This document shows, in pieces, positions 11,411 through 23,740 of a stretch of DNA of 64,000 nt. Location: the NCBI GenBank assembly GCA_023935145.1, contig CM043698.1, forward strand, positions 74,984,001 to 75,048,000, given 5' to 3'. This DNA is from Bretschneidera sinensis. Lineage: Eukaryota > Streptophyta > Magnoliopsida > Brassicales > Akaniaceae. Position 1 is the stretch's first letter; the number at the start of each line of letters is the position of its first letter. The position numbers and the translations under genes are program-made. Below the pieces are notes generated by a model, which searched no databases, had not been told where the DNA came from, and worked only from the letters and a program-made list of their open reading frames with translations.

Positions 11411-11890
11411 GTTGGGCTTAATTCTCACCGGCTTAAGCATTTACTATAATCGGTTCTTCAGCATGGTATTAGAGCAGAAAGTCCTGTGCTTGAATTCAGT
11501 GAGCTCCTAATTTTATAATATATCATCCTAGTGCAGAGTATGAGTAGGACTGGATTGGGGTTCATGTGCATAGCCTAAGTCTGGCTTTCATGTGAGGAAG
11601 AGTATTAGAGTTTAATATATATCTTTAGTCTGTTTGCCATCAATTTAATATTTTGAGATAATTGGTTTCTCTACATGACAACATGGTATCAAACTAGAAG
11701 TCATTTCTAGAATCTTGGGAACCTCCAATTTTATAGTACGCCATTTCCAATGCGAGAGTTGGAGTGGATCCGCACTTGGGTCCATGTACAAATCGCAATA
11801 ATCAAGTTGGGCTGGCAGTTGAGGGACTGTGTTAGAGGTTAATGGGCATGTTGGGCCTATTTCTCATAAACTTAAACTTTTCTGGTTCTG
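11411..11890 (+). repeat. Two diverged direct copies of a ~220-bp repeat
   Basis: Copy A (about 11411-11630) and copy B (about 11690-11890) share ordered blocks: 'catggtat(t/c)a', then 'cc(t/c)aattttata', then a 'g-agt-tgagt-gga' block, then 'gtgttagag-ttaat', with 'atgttgggc' at the edges. The start of each resembles a 'tggtatcagagc' primer-binding or tRNA-derived motif. The element class is unclear (LTR fragment or SINE). There is no coding content. Confidence 0.45.
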
Positions 11891-12619
11891 TCCTTTTTGA
11901 TAGAAACAGAAAGTATATAAATATAAGAGGAGATTCTGTCAATTGCGATAACTAAATATTCCAGTGACTTGTGGTCAATGGCATGTAGCAAAACCTTCTT
12001 AGCATGCAAGAGAGAACTTGGTTATTGTGGGAGATCCATTCATCGTATACCTAGTTCGTATATCTTTATTAGTGGGTGTTGGGATCCAAGTTTACATTTA
12101 TCTGATGTGCTTGTCCATAACTTGTTAGTTACATTGAGTGCATATGGCACTTTCATTAATCTGAGTCGATGAAAATGCAAATGAAACTATGCAAATATAT
12201 TTCTCTGTGTGTTTTTCTCTCTCCCTCTCTATGTGAGTGTGTACATGGGTGGAAGATGGGGCGAAGCTTTTCTCAGCGCATGTTCAGCATTTGATTTGTT
12301 GCTATTTCATGCCTTCATGGTTTTGATATTTTGACTCCTTCTGCAGATTTCCCTACCCGTAAGCTGCAAAATAATGAAATCGTTCTTCCCTTTGACCTGA
12401 AATTCACATATGAGGAAAATAATTTAAAGTTTAAGGAATGATTCTTGTTTGGAGGTTAGCTGTGGAACAGAGTACTAACTCATCAGAAAATGTTTGATGG
12501 TTGAAATTTTGTCCTTGGTCAGTTACTGATTACCTGACACAGAGCAAAAAGCACATATCTGAAGTGTGGAGCACTTAAGAAGTTTTGAAATTGGAAGTTT
12601 GTGATACTGGCCTTTGCAG
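11891..12619. other. Non-coding stretch
   Basis: A short open frame at 11969-12172 has no recognisable motif. A segment near 12348-12440 follows a good acceptor-like 'ttctgcag' and is open, but it resembles no family I know. Nothing else can be supported. Confidence 0.4.
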
Positions 12620-12872
12620 GGTGCATATACTGAGGAGACTTCATCTTTACGCCGAGCACAATATGCGGTTTTTGTTGCTAAATCTGGCTAGGGGGACATT
12701 AGGTATGAATTTATTGGAAATCCTTAAAATCTTTTGTTATGATTTTCAGATTTACTTTGGCATCTACATTTTCTTTTGATCTTTTATTTTTTATATAGGT
12801 ATGGATGTCACACTTCTAGTGTTTCTCTTCACGACACTAAGGATTCTTTTCTCCTGTAATTTTTACTCTTGA

Positions 12873-13594
12873 TGCTGCAATTATTGAACAAGTTATGATG
12901 AAAATCATCTTATCTTTCTTTCATGTCACTCTGTGTGTGTAGTTGAATATTAAATTTATCAAATTCTTACCGAAATAGTCTGTTGTTAAGGTATGTGCAA
13001 ACAAAATAGTGTCCATTGATAGATAATCAGAGTTATCATCTAGTTCCTTTCTTTACTATTCTGCTAATAACTTCCCTTAGCCGAAAAGAGAAAATTAAAA
13101 TACAAAAGAAGCTAGCAGTGCTGTGCATGTCGTTGATTATCTGTGCGTGGCATTGTGCTTAGATGTAAATCAAGCAGTTTAGTTTGGAAACTATGTTTCT
13201 TTGAATAAAGGTACTGGATATCATATTGTAGTGCTGTTTCATACACAGATTTTATTTCTCTGCAATATTTTTTTATCTTTCTTCTGTTTTCTATCACTTT
13301 CATCAAAGATTGAAGAAATTATGCTACTAGAAGAGCTCACTGATAGAAGTTGATATTTTTGTAAAAGCTGCTAATTGGTCTTCCATTAAACTTGAAAAAA
13401 TTTCACAATTGCAGGCAGTAACTCAATATCATTGTTCACTACACATCCGCAAGACAAGTAGACAACTAGAGTAACATCCAACACATTTAGTGCTATTGCA
13501 TTATTTCATAATTTACATAAACAGATGGCTTGTTCATTTCACAGAAATTCTAAAGTTTCTTTAATAGAACATTTCATACCAAGTTCGAGGTCCT
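12873..13594. other. Intergenic spacer between convergent units
   Basis: This lies between the end of the putative plus-strand unit and the poly(A) signal of the MADS gene. It contains one copy of a 22-bp direct repeat, listed separately. No gene is seen. Confidence 0.5.
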
Positions 13595-13652
13595 TTTATT
13601 GATTGTATTTTATCTAGTAGTTGAAGTACGGAGCTCACTGATAGAAGTTGAT
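13333..13652 (+). repeat. Pair of identical 22-bp direct repeats
   Basis: The words beginning gagctcactgatagaag at 13333-13354 and 13631-13652 are identical over 22 bp and lie 298 bp apart. Just after the second copy, 13660-13731, is a stretch that could encode VGQVVDGILPDTHPPQLSE on the plus strand. This is perhaps another remnant of the convergent pseudogene, but it overlaps the likely MADS 3'UTR. Confidence 0.5.
13595..13600 (-). terminator. Poly(A) signal of the MADS-box gene
   Basis: The minus strand reads caataaaagg here, with a canonical AATAAA about 245 nt downstream of the TAA stop. The predicted 3'UTR is therefore about 13570-13843. Confidence 0.45.
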
Positions 13653-13843
13653 CTTTAGGACTGTGGGTCAAGTTGTTGATGGGATATTACCTGATACTCA
13701 TCCACCACAGTTGTCTGAGAAACTTTGCTAATGCATTTGTAGTCTGTAACAAATTTTGAAAAGATGCTGTGAGGATTGATAAACTAATATGCGTTGTTTC
13801 TCGTAAATCATATATAGTTTCTGAACAGTAGAAAAGTGATAAT

Positions 13844-14002
13844 TTACCCCAATTTCATTGATTTTGCTGGTGTTACATTTTTATAAGGCTGTGGTGGACT
13901 TAACTGGAGATGAATGGGTGCGTGCAAGTCATATCCATTGCTGAGAGTGTATGGTGGGTGGGAGCTTCTGTTTGCTTCATTTGCATCCATTGTTCCACAA
14001 AT
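13844..14002 (-). CDS. AGL17-like: MADS gene exon 7 (C-terminal domain and stop)
   Basis: It follows acceptor gggcctcag and encodes residues 184-235, from [14 protein letters not shown] to PAKSMKLG and then TAA at 13846-13844. The [13 protein letters not shown] motif is typical of the AGL17-clade C-terminus. Confidence 0.88.
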   Translation of the reverse strand: MCGTMDANEANRSSHPPYTLSNGYDLHAPIHLQLSPPQPYKNVTPAKSMKLG

Positions 14003-17000
14003 CTGAGGCCCAAAACTTCTGTTTAGGTGTAGACTTTGGTGTACTAGACTTTGGTGCATTAGTTTTTGAGATTCCAAAGAAAGTTAAACGATGAATATAT
14101 CGTGTATGAGTTTTTCTCAGTGAATACCTTCTTTTGTAATTCTATATTTTCTTGGCGGATGAGGTCTACCTTCTTATAGAGCTCTAGATTCTCTTGATGA
14201 ATGAGATGTCCCTGCATTGAATTCAATGGAAATTAGTTACTCTTACGGAATTATCCCCTGAAGGAAATTGGACATTTTGTAGCCAATATTACTGGGAAAC
14301 CTTTTGGTTCAGTTCTTTGATTTGATCAGTTAGAATTTGGTCCTGCAGCAAAAGATAAATGCATTAAGAACCATTCATGTAGTTTATGTAGGGTTGATAT
14401 TGAAAATATAGCATTGGGCAAAAATAGCATTGTTGTTAACGATGCCGTACCTTTTTCATGCGAACACCTTTCAAACTCATTTCCAGTTGGTTTTCCAGAT
14501 TATGTAGATTATTCATGCTCAGACCAGAAAGTTCTTCTCCAATCAGTTGCCTGCATTCATTACAATGTAAATGTTGCTCATTCTATCAGGGTTTTTTATG
14601 TGTATTCCTTTCTTTTCCTATGTTAGGTGTATCATATTCTGTACTACAGAAAATACCAAATTTTCAGTTGCTGCATCACCTTTTTATTTGAATGGGTATT
14701 ATGAATGTAGCTTAGGATTATGTTATCCAATTAATTTTTCAAAACTACAGTCTACAGCTTCATGGTGTATGTAATGAAAGTATATGCTTTAATGATTGAT
14801 GGTCTTCGAATTGAGACTACTTCTTGCTGGTTTCATTTAAATTAAATTCACATCTAGAATAGGAAAATTTGACAGTAATATTATGAGCAATAAAACCTTA
14901 TGAAAGAAGAAAAAAGATAATTAGATTGATGTAATAGGTAAAGCTTTGCAGGTTCGAAGTTATCCTCATGTTTGCAAATGAAATGCAAAGTTTGGTGCAT
15001 CCATATCATAGCCATGGTGTAGTTAAAGAAGTGTTCTGTTTAGAAGCCAAGAAGTAAAGCTGTAGACCATAACTTTGGAAAGAAACATTTTTGGTTTTGG
15101 AGAGTGTTCATTCCAGTAGTTTCAAATGTTACTTTTTCAGCTAGGTAAACTAAGACTGATTTGGTCTTTCAAAGTTTCTGGATGTGGGCCATGGTGGTAG
15201 TGGTTTGCAGGGTCTTGTTTTAGTTTTAGATGGAAGGTGTCCTTTAGTTAGTCACTCAGCTTACTTGTTTTCGAGATGGAAAAGAAAAATAATACAATAA
15301 AAATGTTTATGAGGGTGGTGTACCAATCTAATCATCATTGTATTTTAAAATGAACATTCATCACTCACTGGTTACATGAACCTTCTCGTAGTGTACTTGA
15401 AACTTCCCAAAGCGTGAGAGGGTGTCAATCTATTGTAGTATAGATAAGATCTCACTTAATGAGTCTTCATCAATGTTTTTTGGGATTGGCTCATGTACGC
15501 ATGGTGTATTAGTTCAACAAAACTCATGTACGCATGAACAATTTTAAATGTCGAAACGCACACAAACATTTGTTTACATTCATTTACATGCAGATACATG
15601 TGTTATATAACCCTATTGCCAATACCATTTATTGTTATTTATTCTTTTCTAGAAAACTATATAGAGGTTATGTAGTTGGGCTCATGAGATTAGTTTTTTT
15701 TGTTACGATTTGAGTTTTAGATGTTATTTTTTTTTTATAAGTAGTTTTAGGTGTTATATAAATTAGTGAAGGTTAAGTGAATTGAGGTTGAGATAAATAC
15801 TACAGAATGGTCAATAGAGAAAACAGCAAAGAAAGTTCAGAGCATGATTCTTTGGCATTTAGATGAAACTTTGTATCATTTATTAGTAAGATGTTACCAA
15901 CATGGTAAATCCTATTAATATTTAGTGAAAAAACATGAAAGCCATTGGGTTTACACTAAGCATTCTACAACTTTACTATCTGAGGGCAATTTTGCGGTAG
16001 TTTAAAGATTTATTTTTGAGTGACTAATGACTCTACCTGTGGCATTCTTGCAAGCATTGGAGTTTCTGCCTCAAGCTGGCTGCCTCCCTTTGCCAAAACT
16101 AACAAGCACAAAATCAGATAATAAATAAGAAAGGAAGATTAGTATACTAGGAGATTTAAAAAATAGAATGAGAGTTAGAGATGCCAGGCTATTGGTAATA
16201 GTGCAGCAAGAATAATATATCAAACACTTCAAAGAACATGGAAAGAATAATTTTTTTGATAATCTTGAATTGATCTTTATTTAAATCATATCATGAGCAT
16301 TGTTTCAAATAATATTGAGGGTTTTTGTGACATTGAATGAAATTTTGATATCTCAACATATTTTTAATTGATGACATTAAAGGCTCGTTAAAGAATTGAC
16401 TGTTAAAAAAGTTTTAAGTTGATGAGAAATGATGGAAACTGTATATTTAGCACTTTTTCTTTACGTGTGGGCTTTACTCCCCTCTAATGGTAAGCTGTAT
16501 ACGTGGACAAGTACTTTGAAGTTTGAAGGTCTTGTGTTTCAAGTACTACTTCCTACTCTTGTCCTGTATTGGACACAAAATTGATGAGAAACAATGCAAA
16601 TAACATATTCAAAATTTTATTTTTGCTTATGATAGCTAAGAATACTAGGTTCAAGGTTAAGAATAGATTTTCCCAGGTGTTATTTGTAAACTAGATTGAA
16701 AGGGCATATGACCATTGTTAGTTGATTTTTCATTATTTATATTTGGGAGATGATTAGGTTTGGGGTAAAATAGGTGTGCACTTGTATATTTATGGTGAAA
16801 CTTCCCATTATGGTCAATGAATGTTCATTCTATCTTTTTTTATATATATAGTTTGAGAGGTCCACGACCAAGTTTTGTTGTCACTCTTTGTTTTGGTGGA
16901 GGGTTTCCTTTTTTTTTATTAGTAAAAGAAGTATCATTAATGGGCACCAAGTAGTGCCAACCCCTATTCATCTTGAGGAAAAAAAATCTATAAGCTCATT

Positions 17001-20000
17001 AAACCAAAAGTTCAAAGTGTTACGCCATTTACCCTTGATCATTATACCAAAAGTTCAAAGTGTTAAGCCATTTACACTTGAACTCTTGAATAGGCCCCAC
17101 CATTCCATTGAAAGCTCTTTATTTCTTTTATTCCAAACCATCCGAAAAATGGTTAGGGGGATCACTGCAAGTAGTTTCTTTCCATTTTGCAAGTGTGAAT
17201 GCCTAACACGCCTGTAATTCATTTCTAACTGACCTAGCATAAGGCCACTTAATAACAATCACTAGAAGTGTTAAGTTCCACACCCTCCTAGTCCAGGAAC
17301 ACTCCATCATCTTCTTGGAATTTTCCTTGCAAAGATAGCATCTATTAACAAGGATTTCTCCTCTTTTGGAGATTATCTGTAGTAAAGATTCTATCCCAAA
17401 TTGCCTCCCAAGAAAAAAAAATCAACCTTGTGGGGGCACAAGTCTTTAACTTCCAGTTAGGCTGCTTATTCTCCCTACTAAGGTTGACCCTTGCACCATA
17501 TGCCATATCAAGAAAGCTTCAAGATGTAAAGGTGTTGGCAACCATTTTGAATTTCTTATGTCAATACTAATAAAAATCGGTTCTTGTGGTATGTAAATGT
17601 TATTGTGTTATTTATGGGTTATTTTAGGATTTTTGGGTTATTATAGGATATATTGTAATTTGTTTCAATAATGATGCATGCATGGAAGAGTTTAATTTAG
17701 GCCTTTTAATTTGAGTGTCATGGGTGGTTTTGGTTGTATGGGTAATTATGTGATTTTGATAATATTCTGGGTATTAGGGTTTTTTAGGGATTGAATTTAG
17801 AAATTAGGTGTTTTCTTATCAATGATTTGTTATTATTATTTAGGTAGAAATAGGGTTTCTGAAATGTCTGTATATTAGACATCCTATGCTATTTTGGTGT
17901 ATTTTTTGAATAATCAAAATTACGAGTATTGACTGCTTCCTTGTGATTGGGAATTGTTCTTCATTTTCTTTTTACATTCACTTGAATCATCTACTATCCT
18001 GCATCTTTAGGCCTTTGGATAAAGTTAAAGAAGAGTGATCTAGTTCTGATCAGGAAGTTACACGATGTAAAGCTGTTGGTAACCAGTTCGTGATGTCAAT
18101 ATCCTCTCTCTTATATCTAGTTTGGTCATCCACTAAGCTCCTCTTATTTGCCAAAAATAGCATGGGGTGGTATATTTCGAAAATTTGAGAAGTATTTAGC
18201 GGGGTGGAAGCATTAGTATTTTTCTAAAGAGGAAAAACTAACATCAAGTAAGAGCACATTGTCCAGTTGACTTATTTTGTGCTTTTCTTTTGCATTTCTT
18301 TCTTTTTTTCTTATTCTTATTCTTATTCTTTTTTCTGGTGGACAGATTAACTAAGAAGGTTTGCCTTTTTTATTGATGCTGAAGAATAAGTTGAAAGAAA
18401 GGTAGCAAATATTGTTTGGGCATATACATGTATGTAGGGCCATATTATATTGCATTTGTAACCTATATCCGTATTGGTGCTTCATAACTCTTTGGCAATT
18501 ATGGTTGATGAATTTTGACAATTTTATTTCTTAAAGCCCTTGAAATATAAAATCAGAAGTCTTAAATCAATGATGGATACTTTACTTGTTCAATAATATG
18601 ATAATGGAATTTAAAACTTTAGGTAACAACCTGCTTCCTATTGTTTTTCTCCACCGTATCCCTTCACTTTGGCCTCTCTCTCTTTTTCTCTCTCCTTTTT
18701 TGTTTTGTTTCAAGATAATAATTAATAATTTTAAATTCTTTCTTCTCATGTATACTAAGAGAACATTTGAGTTGGTTTTCATTGAATTGGAGACGGAATT
18801 TGCCTCTTAATAAATCAACTGTCTTAAACAATTCATTGCTTATAAAAGATGAAGAAGAGTTATATGTTAGAGAATTTTTCTTCCCTTTGCCAAGTGCTCA
18901 AAAGGATTATGAGAGGGTCATGTTAGATATAAAAGAAGGAATGGGGTTTTTTTAGGGGAGTTTTCAGAACAAAATGAGTTGTTGGATGAAAGCAGAGTAA
19001 ATAATGGTTTATCTATGAAAAAAGAGGGAGTAGAGATGAGCAAGTTGGAGTCACGAAGGTTTCTATGCTAGAAAAATGGTAATTGGTGACATAAATTTTG
19101 ATTGAAAAGGGGAGGTAGGAAAACAAATGTTTTTGTTGGCTGATTATTTTGTACAAGTATTTTAGTTGAAAAGTACTTATTGATGGCCAGGTATGCCAAG
19201 GTGAAGGAAAATAAGGGTGGATACAAGCCGAATCAAGCTGAAAATCTGGCTATTCGACATTGACTTTGCTCAAACAAAGAAGACTCAAGCTCTGCTCGAT
19301 ACTCGAATCGAGCTAAAAAAACGCACCTCGAATTTGGGTTGTCCAATATTCGTCAGCAATTTGGCTTGAGCACGTTAATTAAACAAACTCATCTCCGCCT
19401 GAGCTCGAGCCTAAATGAGCTCGAGCTAATAAGCCTTAAATAACATTAATGAACCTAACTATCCTACTGAGCCCGAAACAGAAAACCTTACTATACTTAC
19501 CAATTCATAATCAAAACTAGTAATATCAACAGATGGACATCAATGGAATCTAAAGTACCCTTTTCTTATGGCGAAATCTAAAACGCCTATACAAAAGAAT
19601 TAAACCAATGTTGTAAAAGCCCATAAGCCAAATATTGTGAAAACCCTAAAACCAAATCTAAAACTTGTACAAAAGAGTCTAAAATATCCAAGAATTTAAA
19701 TTTAAAAAAGCCAATATTGTAAAATCCCATAAGTCAAATCTCAAAATTTGTTTCAGATCTAGCCAAATCTCAAACTTAGGACTTCAATCTCTGCGCAAAG
19801 CCACTCAAGACCAGGCAGGCACTGCTGGTGAATGACCAAGATTTACTTGATTTGGAGGAGAAGAAGAGGGTAGAAGGAGAAGGAAGAAAAAGAAGGAAGA
19901 AGAAGAGGAGTGCTAGCGAAATTTGAGATTTAAGAAAGAGAGAAATGAAGGAGGAGGAGGAGAATGGGGAGGAGTACAAATAGGATTTGAGATGTGAAAG

Positions 20001-23000
20001 AGAGAGAAATCGAGGTAGGCTTTGGGTTAAATGTTTTATTTTTGAAGTACATATTCTTATATTTAATAACATACTCTCACCTTTCCATATTTTTAGTCCA
20101 TTTTTCCTAAAATGGATGTCCCATATTGTTTGTCTACCTTTTTTAAATGGGATACAAAATCTAATGACTTTACAAGTATACTCTTAGTCTTTTCATGTGA
20201 AAGACATATTTCTTGTGAGACTCACATGTACTTAACTTTAACTTTGAAGGGTGTTTTGGATAAAAAACATTTGCATTAAACTTTGTGCAAATAGAAAGTT
20301 GACTAAAACTATGGGACGGGGGAGTATTAAATATAAATATGTATAATATATATATATATATATATTTTAAAAATCTGTTTTAACCGAACTATTCGCGAGC
20401 CCAACGAGTCAAACTTCCAGGTGTTCGGACTTGGCTGGTTAAGACTAATGAACCTAATTCTAGGCTCAAGCTCGGTTAGAAGTGCGACCGAGTGCCCGAA
20501 TAGTTCATTAAGGTCCCTGTTTATATCCGCCCCTAAAGGAAGGGATTTCTCTGTTTTAAGAGAAGTTGTATAGTAAGTAAGTTAAGTGTAGACCTTAAAT
20601 GAATGGAGTATAGTTATCTTCCATTGACAAGCAGGAGAGGAATTGCTAGAGATACCTTTTGTAGAGAAGATAATAGAAGGTGTTGGAATCAATAAATGGT
20701 GATAAGGATTTGTATTCAAATGGTATAACTGTGGCTTTCTTCTATGTTCATTAGAGGGTGGTGAAGGACATTATAGTTGTATCTCATGATTTTAATGATT
20801 TAGGTCTGTCATGTCAATTATCATTATGATGATCAACTTCTCCAATAATGATATGTGTGCTACTTTCTTTTTAATGCTTACATATGTGCATATAATCTCT
20901 ACATGTTTTCTCTAGGTATGGGGTCTTATCATACCACTATCACATTTGGCTAGTCATGCTTGTTAGAAAGCATTAGTGTTCTAGTGAATAGTATTGAACT
21001 TCAACTTTACATAACAAAGATAACAGTGGTTATATGTCATGTTTAAGTTGAATTTTAATTAATCCAACTTGTCACTATGATGAATTTTTGCCTATTGTTT
21101 ATGATTTTTTGAATCTTTATTTTTTATAAAGAATTTTCTTAAAATTTTCACAGCGATAGCAACTTCTTTTTATTTTACTTGGATAAATGGCCAATCACTT
21201 ACATAGTTACATCCTTTTTGAGTGTTAGACTTTCTCAATGGTTAGTGTTCAGAAATAAAATTTTGACTTTTATAGATCTTTTAAGAGCAGAATTTGGAGT
21301 TAATATGAGAGCTTGATTTGCATTACTTATCTTCCTCACAATTTAGGTAGGTAAGTGGATAGTATTTCTCATTTACAGCCTTGAGACCATTTACTCTCTG
21401 CGGTGAAAGAATGTTTCAAAGTATGATTCTCATAACGCTTATTTAATCAACTTGTTAAAATTGTTTGAAGATGCCCCTAACATCTTGTTTCCATAGCTTT
21501 CACAAGTTTGACATTATACTATTCTAAATCATTAGTGGAAAATTGAAGAAAGTGTGGAGGTTAGGCTTGTTAACTTACGCAGTAAAGACATTCAAAAGGA
21601 AGAAATTCTTTTGTATACGCATTGGTTGTGTTTAACATATCTAACCTGAAATTTTTCAGGACTCAGAAGTACCTGAAGGGATTGTCAGCTACTTCAGAAT
21701 TGAGACAATGGTATTAGCATATGAGAAAAATTCATTTAGAAATACGAGTGACTTTTGTTAAAATGTTTTATGCCTCTCAAATCCAACTTGTGGACCAAGT
21801 AATCAGAAGCATATGAATTGATAATTGCCTCAGAGGGTTGCATACTGACCTAGATTAGTTCATAAATGGTGGACTTTAATGTCTAGCAGGATCTCAGAAT
21901 TAGATATGATTGCGGAAGGTGGCAGTTGACGTCTATAAAAGTGAAGGGAAAGGTGGCGGTTGGCAATAAGTGAACTAAAGAGAACTTGCAGAATTGAGTC
22001 AAGAATGCCTGTGAGTGAACTATGAGTACTCTAGGAGTTTTTGATTCATGACTTGTAGTGTCACATATTGAAGATGACATTAAATTTTCTAAAATATCTT
22101 TGTGGCGAAGGCTACTTCATTGAAAACCAACAGAAATAAATTCTACGGTCCATGTGGATATCCTAACCGTATTGATGACTTCATCGACTAAAATCTTTCG
22201 GAGGAAGCTCAAGATACGGCTAATACGTTGCACGGTAAACCTCTTCTATGAATCATCCTGTGACTGGTCTTTTGATTTCCATACCTTTGCCTTGAGAACT
22301 TGTGCATTTGTTGGTATTGAGCAGCCATCCATTATAGGCTTCTAGATACAAGTGCGTAACTATGTCTATCTAGTTTCAACACGATGATTATAGAAATTTG
22401 ACTAAGATGTTCGGTTCATCTCTTCACTAACTTATTTTGAAAAAAAAAACTATTTATTTAGAGATAGTGACTAACTAGACAATGGCATGTTATAAAGGAC
22501 TTGAAGACTATTCATATTCTCTCTGACATGAGGTGCTGCAAGATCAAGTCTGGTCAAGTGCTTAACTGTAGACTATGAGATATTATTTCTCTCATCACTG
22601 TATGTTAAAACACCACTACGTTATCCTTTTTTCGTGTCTCAACATAGGCTGATTCATGGGCTTGTAGAAGACATAATTGATTGATTTAGTTGCACATTAT
22701 TTTGTATTGAAGTCTCATAAACATGCTTATATCTCTGTGAAAAGTTGTAACACTGATTTGTTGCCTTCTCACATTTCTCGAACCTTTTGTTCTCCTTGCT
22801 TATTATAAGTAGGGGCTAAAGGCAATGGGCATGTCAGACTAAAGCATTTAAGTCATTCATCAGTGGTCCAAAATATGCTAGAGGAAAAACTCACAATGAA
22901 CGGATTTAATCTTGCCCCTCCAAGCAATTGTCACAAAATTTTGGAGTCATTCTTTTCTATTAATAGGATGTTCCACAATAGAAGTTATTGACAGTATCAT

Positions 23001-23692
23001 TTTTGCATGGACCAAAACCATTTAGAGGGAGATGTCAAAACAATATTATCTCAGAGAAGGGGTGAATAAATGTCTCACTGAATATGTGCACTATGGTTCA
23101 TCTCTTCTTCCTCGCATCTCACTTCCTTGTGCACTATGTTTCTTCTCCACTTCCTTTGCATCTTACAAAACCATTTCTTTCCTCTTTGCCAGTGAAGCTT
23201 GTTTGTTTCCCTTGCATATTCCTATGACATGCTAGGTTTAGTTACCAGAAACTCGAGAGGAATGTGGTATAGGTGGGCACATGGTACACTAGGAGTAAAC
23301 CTAGATGGTTTATTACGTACAAGTACATGTATTAAGGTAAAATATTAGATGTATCTATGAGCATAATTTAAATGAAGAGTTTTGCACATGATAATAGTTA
23401 AGAAGATACCATGAGTTTTGACAAACAAGTCTTTAAACATTATTTTAGTATGCATAAGTTTAGAATAAATGAGTCTTCTCTTCTTCATTTCTTGTGTCTT
23501 GAATTTTTTTCTTTCAATTTTTTAGTTAAACTCTCATAATTATAATTATTAAGAAAATTTTGGATCGCCAATTTTAGGGATTCGGAGTGTAGATGTACCA
23601 CGATTTGGAACATAGGATCTAGATCTTGGTTCAAATGGGTGTATAGGGAACCTGGTAACATAAATGGGCTTTCTAGTTTTTATTTTTCTTTG

Positions 23693-23740
<48 letters not shown>

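Larger units (their letters stand above)
8468..12872 (+). pseudogene. Possible decayed gene for a small membrane protein (four putative exons)
   Basis: The family is not recognised. Protein-like segments lie between plausible splice sites: 8468-8517 (starts MAIVAESSLIS), 8603-8692 (contains VFSVIGFVFKMWTKKFE), 12620-12686 (TEETSSLRRAQYAVFVAKSG) and 12799-12872 (GMDVTLLVFLFTTLRILFS, then stop). Acceptors are good (gaacag, ctttgcag, tatatag). Problems: exon 1 ends in a phase that does not fit exon 2 (a one-base shift in a T-run would explain it), exon 2 has an in-frame TGA, and the donor after exon 3 is GC (G|GCTAGG) instead of GT. The hydrophobic N- and C-terminal segments suggest membrane insertion. 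It could also be a live gene whose first two segments are 5'UTR and which uses a GC-AG intron. It converges on the MADS gene. Confidence 0.35.

Noticed and set aside
11472..11486. tggtattagagc motif as a primer-binding site of an LTR element
   Set aside because: There is no LTR end in front of it and no gag after it. It is part of a local diverged repeat, possibly SINE- or LTR-derived, and cannot be assigned.
14168..14170. Exon 6 ending at 14170 with GTA as splice donor (42-nt exon)
   Set aside because: The next 42 nt encode a family-typical block [14 protein letters not shown] followed by a better donor, so an 84-nt exon is preferred. The short form is kept only as a possible isoform.
19776..20072. 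98-codon minus-strand frame rich in Ser, Leu and Phe
   Set aside because: It is translation of a GGAGAAGAAG-type purine repeat inside the hAT element, not a transposase.
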